Assembly: GCA_032622095.1 (NCBI GenBank) | Contig: CP136066.1 | Location: 46,100,911-46,164,910 of the forward strand | Source: Siphonodentalium dalli | Taxonomy: Eukaryota; Mollusca; Scaphopoda; Gadilida; Siphonodentaliidae | Reading direction: 5' to 3' | Length of the DNA stretch: 64,000 nt | Shown: piece by piece, positions 50,501 to 59,348 of the stretch | How positions within the stretch are numbered: position 1 is the first letter of the stretch | Layout of the letters: each line of letters starts with the position of its first letter | The notes under the pieces: generated by a model | The model's input: the letters and a program-made list of their open reading frames with translations, nothing else | Told to the model about the DNA's origin: nothing | Database searches by the model: none | Translations under genes and position numbers: made by a program

Positions 50501-51848
50501 TTTAGTTGCCGATTACCACCACACATATACGTAATCATCTCCGTGATATCAGGAATCTAATGGATGTGGTTTAGATATGGGAAAAAGGGCACCATTCGAG
50601 TCACTAATTTGGAATGGATGAGCACCAAAGCTGATACAAATATGATTGACACTAATTTCCACCAAGAAGGGACGCTATACATGTAATATTGATGAGAGTG
50701 TTTTAGTCGACAATATCAACAAAAGTTATATATAGTCATCTCCATATAATTCGTTCTATAAGGATTTGTTTTTCACATTTCACAGCATCGAATGTGGTGA
50801 CCTAACTAAATAACTTAAACAATTACATCTTCTCAACTGTTATTTGTATGGGGACGGGAATCAGGACATTTATACAATGAGTTCGCAAAAAAGATACATA
50901 GAAGAAAACATTATAAGTATACTTATCATTATATTTAAGAGATGCATATATATTCTTGCAAAATGAGGGACATTGAATCGTTAGAGGATGACATGTTAGA
51001 CTGGGTAATGTATTATAATACAATTGAGTCTGTCCCATTCAAGATATATTCCGCAAGATAGATACAATTTGTCAAGAGAGATGGAAATGCGTTGAAGACC
51101 CATTCGCAATTGTGGTCACAGTGTGCAGTCAAATATCGTTTCTTCAGAAAAAAGAAAACAGTCAGTAGCACATGCCTTTTCATGGATATATCACCCTGCC
51201 TATGTCGGTTACATGTAGCTGATATATATAGCAACTTTTATTTTAAACTGAGAATAATTGGCCACTACAACACTATGGACATTAAAACATATTGATCAAG
51301 ACTATTCTCTATTCCCACAACATGCAAGTCCACACTACAGGGCATAGGTTATCACCTCAATTTAACCTGAGTAACGCCGGGTAACCCTGCTAGTACCAAA
51401 TAAGTGGGAAGTCTGAGCACAAAAAAAAACATAAAATACACAAATTTGCTTTAAAAAAATTCACTGTTACATGAAACCGGATATATCTGACCCATACACC
51501 AACACGAAGTCACGGGATTTTGAACATTTGAACAAACACACTCACCTTCTTTCTCATGAGAATGGCGTCGGTATCCTCCTCGTGCTCACCAACGCCCCCA
51601 CATGAAATAAAACAGTTTTTGTCAGTGTCAAGTCCCACAAAGAATGTCGCTGTCCTGCACCAGTTTTGTCGAAGGCATTTGGTCGCGCACGATGTCTCTG
51701 AAACGGCGCCCGTCCCAACAGCGTGAGAGATGTTGAAGCCTTTTGCTTTCCAACCAGGAATTATTTCAAACGTTGCCTCACTAGTTTTCTTAGCAGTTAT
51801 CTCCGCGACAAAAAGGAAACAGGTAGCAAGAATGTGTAAAAGATTCAT
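34866..51848 (-). CDS. Secreted PAN/apple-fibrinogen domain lectin-like protein (3 exons)
   Basis: Model: complement of exons 34866-35503, 45876-45900 and 51546-51848; 966 nt, 321 residues plus stop. Residues 1-19 form a signal peptide, about 27-100 a PAN/apple-like Cys-rich domain, 102-109 a linker from the microexon, and 110-321 a complete fibrinogen C-terminal domain. All introns are GT-AG and phases agree only when the microexon is included. Fibrinogen-related proteins of this type are secreted and commonly bind acetylated or microbial glycans in invertebrate immunity; this role is family knowledge, not shown here. Intron 1 holds Helitron B and intron 2 holds two large tandem arrays. Additional alternative exons cannot be excluded. 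Confidence 0.85.
35799..37027 (+). repeat. 29-bp minisatellite, about 42 copies (intron 2)
   Basis: The unit is attattcgttcgtctctgtc plus cggaatgac (29 bp), repeated from 35799 to 37027. The main variation is C or A before cgg (gtccgg against gtacgg). Rarer variants have cactcg or gctcg for gttcg, and gagatt for gacatt. Copies are very homogeneous. There are no spacers, so it is not a CRISPR array. Confidence 0.97.
37205..37347. repeat. Foldback hairpin element (intron 2)
   Basis: Fifty-base arms (agaaataaatacactgcg... against ...cgctgtgtatttatttct) include an atcggcg word and a tttgaccaca word mirrored on the other side, with about six mismatches. The ~43-bp loop contains gacgacgcgaagcgga. 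Confidence 0.8.
37348..41640. other. Intron 2 sequence without recognised gene
   Basis: It contains a ttgtaccacaaaa/ttttgtggtacaa inverted pair near 38025-38080, a GT-rich run at about 39804-39875 and a G-run at 40882-40900. No open frame above 111 codons and no domain is seen. It lies within intron 2 of the minus-strand gene. Confidence 0.5.
41690..43800. repeat. Degenerate 21-bp tandem array, ~100 units (intron 2)
   Basis: The unit is close to actttatcattacatgatga (plus t), 21 bp, repeated for about 2.1 kb with many variants. It is partly self-complementary (atcattacatgatgat). The period is a multiple of three and stop words are rare, so long frames appear on both strands (up to 183 codons), translating to repeats such as SCNDKVS or LYHYMMI. 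These look like by-products of the repeat. Confidence 0.95.
43801..44411. other. Intron 2 spacer
   Basis: AT-rich with a T-rich tract near 44185-44215. No feature is recognised. Confidence 0.5.
44412..45098. mobile_element. Foldback element, arms 44412-44500 and 45010-45098
   Basis: The arm word tattatggtggagtttggtg with a gacaattggtcgtcataatt word on the left is mirrored by aattatgacgaccaattgtc and caccaaactccaccataata on the right. A cgatcgatcg palindrome lies inward of each arm (about 44597 and 44982). It sits in intron 2 and encodes no protein. Confidence 0.8.
45318..45378. repeat. Near-perfect 26-bp-arm hairpin (intron 2)
   Basis: aagtgtgtgggctggttagc... is mirrored by gctaaccagctcacacactt around a 9-base loop; one mismatch is seen. 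Its position about 500 bp from the microexon is notable, but no function can be assigned. Confidence 0.85.
45753..45777 (-). pseudogene. Dead duplicate of the 25-nt microexon
   Basis: On the minus strand the same acceptor context (agttttacAG) precedes 25 nt matching the microexon (ATAGCATTGGAAGCGAACGC onward). The base pair after it is CT instead of GT, so it has no donor. Flanking words (ttaattgaatttaatt, gaaattagaaa) are shared with the functional copy 123 bp away, so a short tandem duplication created it. Confidence 0.75.
45876..45900 (-). CDS. 25-nt microexon of the PAN-fibrinogen gene
   Basis: On the minus strand, a clean acceptor (tgttttgttttacAG) precedes 25 nt encoding ISLEENAR plus the first base of an Asp codon, followed by a consensus donor (GTGAGT). 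Its length (1 modulo 3) exactly converts the phase-0 end of exon 1 to the phase-1 start of the fibrinogen exon. A diverged copy lies 123 bp further into the intron. Transcript data would settle it. Confidence 0.75.
45910..47088. other. Intron 1 sequence, no gene recognised
   Basis: AT-rich with short frames only. No repeat boundary was found. Confidence 0.5.
47090..47226 (+). repeat. Tandem duplication, 70-bp period (intron 1)
   Basis: ctagctctattcagtagtaa at 47090 recurs at 47160. Both continue with tgtacacaatcacgttatc and ggtgtacgggtctgata or ggtgaacgggtcagata. It is nearly identical and so recent. Confidence 0.9.
47227..47864. other. Intron 1 sequence
   Basis: A 70-codon Asp-rich frame (47288-47500) has no domain and no coding context. 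Nothing else is recognised. Confidence 0.45.
47865..47938. repeat. 74-bp near-perfect palindrome
   Basis: actagcagtg and tatcaattttcaa on the left are mirrored by ttgaaaattgata and cactgctagt on the right, around a gcgacccgcggtcgc centre. The outer ends actag/ctagt are intact, which suggests a precisely inserted foldback. Confidence 0.85.
47939..48869. other. Intron 1 sequence
   Basis: AT-rich, no gene or repeat recognised before Helitron B. Confidence 0.5.
48870..51393 (+). mobile_element. Non-autonomous Helitron B (about 2.52 kb, in intron 1)
   Basis: It starts after an A with TTTATATATATATTTGCGAA and a CTGTCTGTCTG run. It ends with an ACGCCGGGTAACCCTGCTAG word followed by T at 51394. Ends and interior match Helitron A in inverse orientation, including tctagata and cgccgttgttgtca words at the 5' side and acatgtagctgatat near the 3' side. 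The start has TT where TC is expected and the hairpin is eroded, so it looks inactive. It lies antisense to the host gene, inside intron 1. Confidence 0.8.
51394..51545. other. Intron 1, short stretch next to the exon 1 donor
   Basis: The Helitron B 3' end lies only about 150 bp from the exon 1 splice donor, so the insertion is close to the coding exon. Confidence 0.6.
51546..51848 (-). CDS. Exon 1: signal peptide and PAN/apple-like domain
   Basis: The first ATG after the predicted cap site is at 51848. MNLLHILATCFLFVAEITA is a typical signal peptide. The mature part has Cys at residues 54, 58, 64, 79 and 83 in a CATKC...C...NCFISC arrangement typical of PAN/apple domains, plus an NIS glycosylation sequon at 39-41. 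The exon ends RKK at a consensus donor (aagGTGAGT) after exactly 101 codons, phase 0. Confidence 0.85.
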
Positions 51849-51889
51849 CTTCGATTTTGTTGCTGTGTCGTGCAAAAGCTCAAGTCGTC

Positions 51890-51926
51890 GATGATTTCAC
51901 AACCCGGTGAAAGCGCCCGATTTATA
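51890..51926 (-). promoter_or_regulatory. TATA box and initiator of the PAN-fibrinogen gene
   Basis: On the minus strand TATAAA occupies 51926-51921. A TCATC initiator-like word has its A at 51892, 34 nt downstream of the TATA start. This gives a 5' leader of about 44 nt with no upstream ATG before 51848. The position relative to exon 1 supports the gene model. Confidence 0.65.
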
Positions 51927-51929
51927 GTC

Positions 51930-52535
51930 TGTTAGCGCGCTCGTCACCTGATTATAGACCCGCCTCGCATGCTGTCATTAGTGACGATCCGCTTTCTGAT
52001 TAGTCTGCCTAGCCCACGTATACGCTGACTCTTTGAGAGTCTGTTCAGATATCATGAGATGAAAACGAATATATGTTTGAAGATGAAACTCTCAAACACA
52101 AGTGAAATCTATGAAATCTATAAAGGGGACCCAAGGCACTAACAGTGGGTAAATGTGCAAACAAATTAGAAGTCTGTTAAAACATCACGTAAAGAAGATA
52201 ATGGAACAATAGATAAACTTTGTTCTTATGTCAATTATTGATGAATGATTAACGAAAGGTTTATTCTCATAATTCCATTGATCATAGAGAAATACAAAGA
52301 AAAGTAATTACAAGAAGACGAGGATATATATTCATTGTATACATAACTCTGTTATGCCGAAATTTCGCGTTTTCTCAATTTGATTAATTTTAATTTGTAC
52401 TCCCCTCGATACTAAACTAAATTGGTTTAACTGGTACCTGAAACCTTCCAACTGATCAAAAATGACAACCAAATCAACCCTTATTATTGGACATTTTCTA
52501 AACGAGTGCGAATTAATATAACATTTTATCGAAAA
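51930..52535. other. 5' flank of the PAN-fibrinogen gene
   Basis: Upstream of the TATA box the sequence is moderately GC-rich to about 52030, then AT-rich. No recognisable regulatory word beyond the TATA box is claimed. Confidence 0.4.
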
Positions 52536-52848
52536 CTAGCTGAAACAGGCTTTACAGGTCCTACTCGTTTATATATATATATAGATAATATTGATGCTAC
52601 TTCAATATATCCTGGTGCAAATAGATTCATATTGGACCTAAATATTGACATTGGTTCATATTGGACTTATTTCATTCTGGAATAAGCCCATTGTGGACTT
52701 ATACCGTTATTCAGTTGGACGCCGTTATAATCTTCGCCAGGGTACCCCAATCATCACACCAAATTTGGTTGAAATCTGTCCAGCGGTCTGGGATAAAAAT
52801 ATTTACAGACATATAGACAGACAGATCCTACTCTTTCATATATATAGA
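52536..52848 (-). mobile_element. Short non-autonomous Helitron D (313 bp, minus strand)
   Basis: On the minus strand it starts A|TCTATATATATGAAAGAG, then CTGTCTGTCTATATGTCTG, the same 5' style as Helitrons A-C. It ends GTTTCAGCTAG|T at 52536. The 3' hairpin is weak. A copy of the 5' terminal sequence (TCTATATATATATATAAACG, then AGTAGGACCTG) recurs about 50 bp before the 3' end. The minus-strand assignment is by terminal pattern only. Confidence 0.55.
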
Positions 52849-53496
52849 TAAAAAAAATACCCAACACTAAATATTGGTTGTTTATTTACAAGTCTACTAA
52901 ATCATTGTTTCTTTCCGAAATTTCCAACTGCTGTTCTTCCAGCCACGCTTTACACCCGTTAAATATGGTCTATCTCATCATATACCAAGTTTTGTATAGT
53001 TTCCTGCGTATTAAATTAATGTTTCAATAAATATTGATTTTATTTCTAATTTTCTGGTATAATATACATAATACATGCAATCAATGGGAGACATTTTACG
53101 GCTCGAGGAAATGTTCGGAGGGTATCAAGCGGGAGAACTCTATCTCTATCTGAGAACGCTTTAAAGTTTAATGACGGTCTGTTCTAAAAATAGTAATGAA
53201 CAACTGTCCCAATTGATTATCGCATTATAAATGAAAATATCGATGTTTCTATGTAATCGACGAATGTGGTACAGTCGAGTGCATCGAAATAATCGATTAT
53301 CTTAACCACACGTAATTTCTTCGTGTTACAACCGACTTCTCTCGGTTTCTCTCTTATGTGCCCATACTGGAATGTACAAACAATGTGCATAATGAATTTA
53401 AATGGGCCTCCCAAGATCTCACTTTATCCTCCGTTTGAATCAATTAGCCAAGTAAATTAAGACTATCTTTGCAGCATTATTTCAATTTCCCACTTA
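52849..53496. other. Intergenic, nothing recognised
   Basis: AT-rich spacer between two Helitron remnants, short frames only. Confidence 0.5.
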
Positions 53497-54257
53497 TCTC
53501 ATATATATTTTTAAGACCTCTGTCTGTCTGTCTGTTTGTCTGTTTGTTTGTCTGTCTGTCTGTCATTTATACAAATCTACGATTCTCGACCGATCGGGAC
53601 GAAACTTGGTACGTGCGTGTAGTTTGACCAGGCGGTGGACGTTGTCGTATTGACGAGCCCGTGCGGCACCCGATTCGCGCATGCCCAGACGAGATCTCGG
53701 AAACGGGTGGAGCTATCGACTTGAAATTTGCTATGTGAATGTATCTTGCCCCGGATACGAATTTTATCGGGTCGCCGAGCCCGTGCGACGCCAGTTTCGC
53801 GCATGCGCAGACGAGATCTTGGAAACGGGTGGAGCTATCGACTTGAAATTTGCTACGTGAATGTATCTTGCCCCGGATACGAATTTTATCGGGTCGCCGA
53901 ACCCGTGCGACGCCAGCTTCGCGCATGCGCAGACGAGATCTCGGAAACGAGTGGAGCTATCGACTTGAAATTTGCTATGTGAATGTATCTTGCCCCGGAT
54001 ACGAATTTTATCGGGTCGCCGAGCCCGTGCGACGCCAGCTTCGCGCATGCGCAGACGAGATCTCGGAAACGAGTGGAGCTATCGACTTGAAATTTGGTAT
54101 GTGAATGTATCTTGCCCCGGATACGAATATTATCGGGTCGCCGAGCCCGTGCGACGCCAGCTTCGCGCATGCGCAGACCAGATCTCGGAACGGGTGGAGC
54201 TATCGACTTGAAATTTGGTTTTTGAATAGCCCGGACAACTTCGGGCTCATCGGCTAG
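53497..54257 (+). mobile_element. Non-autonomous Helitron C (761 bp)
   Basis: It starts A|TCTCATATATATTTTTAAG followed by a CTGTCTG run (53520-53565). It ends with an AGCCCG/CGGGCT hairpin (about 54227-54246), a six-base spacer and CTAG|T (54254-54257). The interior is five tandem 122-bp units. No protein is encoded. Confidence 0.8.
53590..54220 (+). repeat. 122-bp tandem repeat, five units
   Basis: The landmark gcgcatgcgc falls at 53799, 53921, 54043 and 54165, exactly 122 bp apart; a mutated version (gcgcatgccc) is at 53677. Units also share gagatctcgg, ggagctatcgacttgaaatt and ccccggatacgaa. The first unit is the most diverged. The period is not a multiple of three, so the overlapping frames here are not a repeat protein. 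Confidence 0.95.
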
Positions 54258-54743
54258 TTTTGTATATATACTGTTAGCTATCAACCGGGATACTGGAAAC
54301 ACGAGGCTTTGCTAGCACATGTGGTAATATAGTGTGTGAAAACATCGTTTGTACAAAGACACCGCAGTCTGAAAGTCATAGCAATAAATTGGAAATAATG
54401 AAAACCTCGAGTACAGGCTTACACACTGAGTATATGGAGATGCGCGGACGCCATAATGAGAGTTTGTGAGGTCACGCAAGGTGGCGGTTCGCGGTGGCGA
54501 TTCGCGGTGTCTTGGAAGTTCGGAAATTATTTTCGATATAAATGACGACGAAAATTATCGTCGGAAACAGACTTGACACTCGGTTTTATACTCGGTATAC
54601 GGATACATCCCATGCATATACAAAAATACGTGGTTATTACCCTCGTATACTAGTGTATAGCCCTGGTATACCTGGGTACTTTGTACTAGTTTCCTAGTAT
54701 ACCAGCATATTATCCTAGTACCCCAGTACCCTACCCACGTATG

Positions 54744-55358
54744 TTTAAATCTGTGATGACACCTACGTGCTGTGGAATCCCAGTTCGGACCAAGCTTCAA
54801 CATATATGGAATTCGAAGTGCAGAACATATATACTTCGGTACAGGTACGAGGATTTACCAGGGCACATATGGGTATGTGCAGCATGGTATACATGGGTAG
54901 AGTACCATTTTAAAATGCCCAAATTACCTGGGTAAACTTGAGTACAAGTATGAGGGTTTACTTTGGTAAATACCAGGGTATACATTACCCTTGTAAAATG
55001 TCCAAATGACCTGGGTAAAAGTGTGTATACTAGGGTATAGGTACGAGGGTTTACTTTGGTAGGTACCAGGGTATAATTGGGTACATGCAGCATGGTATAC
55101 ATGGGTGTGGTGCCCTTGTAAAATGCCCGAGTAACGTTGGTACATTTACCAGTTTACTTTTACCCACGTGTTCTGTCATATGGTATATGTATACTTATTT
55201 CCGATTCAGCAATAATGTTTTATTTATGAAATAGACAAATTAGAATACGTTGGTGAATACTCGGAATATATTTGTTTAAATTAGTGATGACTCCTACGTG
55301 CTGTGGAATATCAGTTCGAACCAAGATTCAACATATATGGAATTCGAAGTGCAGAAAA
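54744..55358 (+). repeat. Direct repeat pair flanking three ~100-bp tandem units
   Basis: The ~80-bp segment with cctacgtgctgtggaat and atatggaattcgaagtgcag occurs at 54744-54826 and again at 55277-55358. Between them lie three diverged units (about 54841-54943, 54944-55036, 55037-55142), each with a tacgagg or tatgagg word followed by tttac, then an aaaatg.cc word and cctgggtaa or similar. Further ggtatac-type words lie upstream to 54640. Confidence 0.7.
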
Positions 55359-56522
55359 TAAAGACATTTCAAAAATCTAAATCTAAATACTATGTGCATT
55401 GAAAGATAGGCAACACTCCACTGTTTCGAATGATCAGTATAGGGATAATTTTATAAATATAAAGTACGAGTGATTGCTGTCACCGTTCATGTGGTTGGTA
55501 TATTGAAGCAAGGTTGTATGTGTATTTATGTAACTTTAAGTGCCCTGGACGTATGAAACAATTATGTGCAAGTGACCTTGACCCCATCCATAGACAGCAG
55601 TACAATTTATTTTCTGGAATTGCAAACGGTGATAGTTTGAATTTTTTCATATTGATGTTGGAAACCAGGGCCTTTGCCCCAACGTAAGTGAACATGCACG
55701 AAAAATATGTTGTGCCCCATGGGACTGACAATGCAATATTTTGGTTATGTTTTGCATAAAAATCACATTTTCGGTCACAAGATCAAAGACCATTGCTCTT
55801 GGTACCCCAACTATTATGGGCATTGTGTATCATATTATGAAAGCCTAATCTGTACTCCGACATTTATATAGTGCCTATATGCTTTTGGTTCATATTTCAG
55901 ATAAATTTCAATGAATCTATGCCCCCTGCCTGTGGGACCTGTGAGTTTCACTACAGGTTCCTCAACACAAACCAAATATTGTTCACTCCGAAGCCGAAGA
56001 AATAGTAATTTAGGGCTGTTAAAATTCTTACAACTTTCACGCACCTGCGCGTCCCATATACAGCCAGTATGTGTAGCAAGTATATTGTAAAGAGAGAGTA
56101 ACTGAATACGATCAAAATGGAGTGACAATAATTATATGTGAATTCCCAGATTGATTGTGGAAAAGTGTGTTTGTCCATTGTAGGACAATAGCGAATATTC
56201 CTGGGAGAGATAATACAGACACAGGGGGTGGCGTTCGTATTTTCTGAGTTTATTGATTGGATGTTGGCGAGATTCTTCTATATTATTTTGTCATTAGAGT
56301 TGCTTCGAGATGAACAAACTTATTCTTCTGATCCACTTCAGTTGTTTTGACCTGCTGTAATAGTGTCTATAAACGATCATACAGCACACTCAGGTTCGAT
56401 AAGAAATCTTAGTTGTGAAACTCGGTATTTTAAATTGTTCTGAACACAAAAGGCAGGAACTTTTTTGTTGATCAGGTGATCTTCATGTCCTGTTTTCTCT
56501 AAGGTGTAAGAGCTAATGAGAT
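55359..56522. other. Intergenic, no gene recognised
   Basis: Short frames only. The words gaagaaatagtaatttaggg and gttaaa near 55997-56022 resemble 34528-34555. Confidence 0.45.
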
Positions 56523-57002
56523 CTAAATAGTCAATTTTCTTTTGTGCCACGTTGAAAAACGATGGTTATTATGGTGACCCGTTACAGAAGTCGCACTTTC
56601 ATAACATCGTATACAATGTAGACCTCCATATTGTATTGTGATGAGAGTGCGACGCTTGTAACTTACGGTTATAACTGATGTATCGTGCCAGCATCGAAGA
56701 TCCGACAGACTTTGTCGAATCTCCGATAAACATAGAATTAAATCCGTGTTGTTACTGACGGTCGAACTTTTATCGCATAGAATACAATGTACACAAGGTT
56801 GCCATGTTCGGCTATCCGTAAATTGGGTTTGGAATTCCTCGTTACCAAGGGGAAATACGTGGATGCCGTAATAATTATAATTGTCGATTCGATGAAGGTG
56901 GACCGTATTCACTGTGTATATGGGGCTATTGTAGAGTATTCTATGAGCTACTATAGAGCAAGTGTGAGCGTGTTGGTACCAAACGTGCGGGCAACTTGCC
57001 AT
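56523..57002 (-). other. Unrecognised 159-codon frame on a diverged repeat
   Basis: The longest minus frame on the right side, with 8 Cys and many His, but without a recognisable domain or signal peptide. Part of it is duplicated at about 172-bp spacing (gaacttttatcgcatagaat and acaatgtaca near 56764-56795 against gcactttcataacatcgtat and acaatgtaga near 56592-56622). A repeated DNA explanation is likelier than a gene. Confidence 0.3.
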
Positions 57003-58430
57003 ACATGATAATCAACCTCTTTTTCAATTCAATTTCATTGATTTTTTTGTGAATAGTCCGGAACTTGGCGATACAACAGGAAATGACCTTTGATTGTTTT
57101 TTGGTCTTCGCTTATGACAACTGTTGTTAAAGGCATATTGTTGTTAAAGACATTAGGGCTTGTTCAGGTGCATGAAACTTACTAACATACCCGAACATTT
57201 TTAACAATTAGACCACCACACTCCATAGAAAACATCGTCTGAAATACACGCAATTGTAATTATTTACTTCTCGATTCGGGACGCAACTATCGGCGATAAA
57301 CTAACGAAAACGATCTCGCCACCGAGAGTCGTCACTGCATTTAATTAATATATAATAATGACAGTGTGTTGTCAATTTGGATATAATTTATTTGTAAAAG
57401 TAACTACTTTGAGCAAGATTATTCTTCATTTCTATTTAATCACCATACTGGAGTATTTCAGATACATCACTTTAAGCTTTAGTGTAAATAGTATTTAATC
57501 CATATAATTCATAAAGTAATAACAACACAATAAACAATTTATGGTATGGAGGGGATTCGACAACAAGCTGATAACTTATATCTGTCGCATCCGGTTATGT
57601 GTGACCATTACGATTTGGAGTTGGAACATAGACTGCGTGGAATTGATAAACTAGACTTTTTTCCCCAATAGAATTCATTCAGTTGATGTCACCCACAATG
57701 CTCTAGTTATCTAACCTAGTTAACTGACACTATGCTCTAGTTATCTAACCTAGTTAACATACAGTGAATGGCCCTTTTGTGTCGTGAACGACAATAACAA
57801 AGACTCAGTCAGAGTCTGAGACTCATATTGGAGTCGACTAGATTCAAAATTTGTCAGTATATTTTTATACTGTTATATAAAACTATTACGTAAACGTAAT
57901 TGTGGGGGCACATGTCCACTATACCCACCCCGTGGCTATACATCGCCTCTGACTATAGCTATCATGTTATTATGGCAAGCTCTGCCAACTATTCTTCGTG
58001 ATTTGATTACTTTTGAGTATTCCCAATTATACCATAATGATAACATAACTATCATTGCAACTGAGCCGGGTCTATCTAGCGTAGGCGTTTATATTGGAGC
58101 AGTATTGATGTTTTACAATAACATATATGAACATTTCTCATACATAAATATCATGCTATCCATACTGCGTAGTCGTACAGGAAAAACCATCAGAAACAAT
58201 TTGTCTAAGGGAAAAATGATGGAAACCTGCTTTACGCAAACCGTTCTGTTCGCAGTTTCAATGTCGTAAATTCACTCTCATTGGATAATATAGCATTACA
58301 ACAACAAAACATGCAAGCATCGAATTTGAACCTAAACTTCCATATCATATCTGAAACACATTATGTCAGTGTATGTATAATGACAAAAAAATTCTGATTA
58401 CCCGTGCATTTGTCTTGTACAATAATCTTA
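57003..58430. other. Intergenic, no gene recognised
   Basis: It contains a small duplication of tgctctagttatctaaccta near 57700 and 57733, and a 101-codon plus frame (57964-58269) without a recognisable domain. Confidence 0.4.
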
Positions 58431-59348
58431 TTTATCACATAATTTGGCCATAAAAGCAGTTTCATAATTATCGGTAATAGACACGTTTAATATCAGCGCG
58501 TGCGATGACGTCACGGCGTTCTTCTAATAACTTGCGATCGCTGTAGTTTATGATTGTTGTTTTCGATGAATATTTCGCGTTGCTTCGGGTTTATTTGATC
58601 ATGTGATAAAAGGTATCTCACACTCGTCCTATTGTATACGTAATTTATCAACCTCGTCCTCTAAATTCTATTTGAGCCTCGGTAAACCTCGGCTCAAATC
58701 GAATTTAGTGAACTCGGTTGATAAATTCCGTATAAAATAGAAACTCATGTGAGATAATCTATTTATAACATAATTAACACACACAACCAGCTTAATAATT
58801 ATTGGTAAGACACACGTGTAATATTATCGCGTGCGATGACGTCACGCCATTATTTAAATAATTGCGATTGCTGAAGTTCATGATTGTTGTTTTCGATGAT
58901 TACATCGCGTTGCTTCGTGTTTATTTGATCATGTGATAAAAGGTATCTCAAACTCGTTCTATTTTATACGTAATTTATCAACCTCGTCCACTAAATTCCA
59001 TTTGAGCCTCGGTAAACCTCGGCTCAAATCGAATTTAGTGAACTCGGTTGATAAATTTCGTATAAAATAGAAACTCATGTGAGATCCTCTATGTATCAAT
59101 CTGTCTTCTTGACATTAAATATATCGAGGATCTCACATGAGTTTTTTTGGGCGAGGTTGATAAATAGAACGAGTTTGAGATACATTTTATCACATGATCA
59201 AATAAACACGAAGCAACGCGATGTATTCATCGAAAACAACAATCATATTATTTAAATAATGGCGTGACGTCATCGCACGCGCTAATATTACACGTGTGTC
59301 TTACTAATAATTATGAAGCTGGTTTTGTGGGTTAATTATGTGATAAAT
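58431..59348. mobile_element. Cluster of three palindromic MITE copies
   Basis: Copies lie at about 58431-58766 (+), 58767-59097 (+) and 59126-59348 (-). Each full copy has cgtgcgatgacgtcac, gatcatgtgataaaaggta and a central palindrome (tttgagcctcggtaaacc and ggctcaaatcgaattta with longer atttatcaacc/ggttgataaa arms), ending ctcatgtgagat. The third copy lacks most of the central palindrome. Copies 2 and 3 face each other. Other family members are at 4262-4590 and 32470-32665. Confidence 0.85.

Noticed and set aside
51849-51875. Upstream start of exon 1 at 51875
   Set aside because: The codon there is TTG; the first ATG is at 51848 and directly begins a signal peptide.
53567-54302. Overlapping Arg-rich frames (up to 138 codons) on both strands
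   Set aside because: They overlie the 122-bp repeat, whose period is not a multiple of three, so apparent repeat proteins change frame at every unit.
57964-58269. 101-codon hydrophobic plus frame as a membrane protein gene
   Set aside because: No recognisable domain, splice context or neighbouring exon; the length is compatible with chance in this window.
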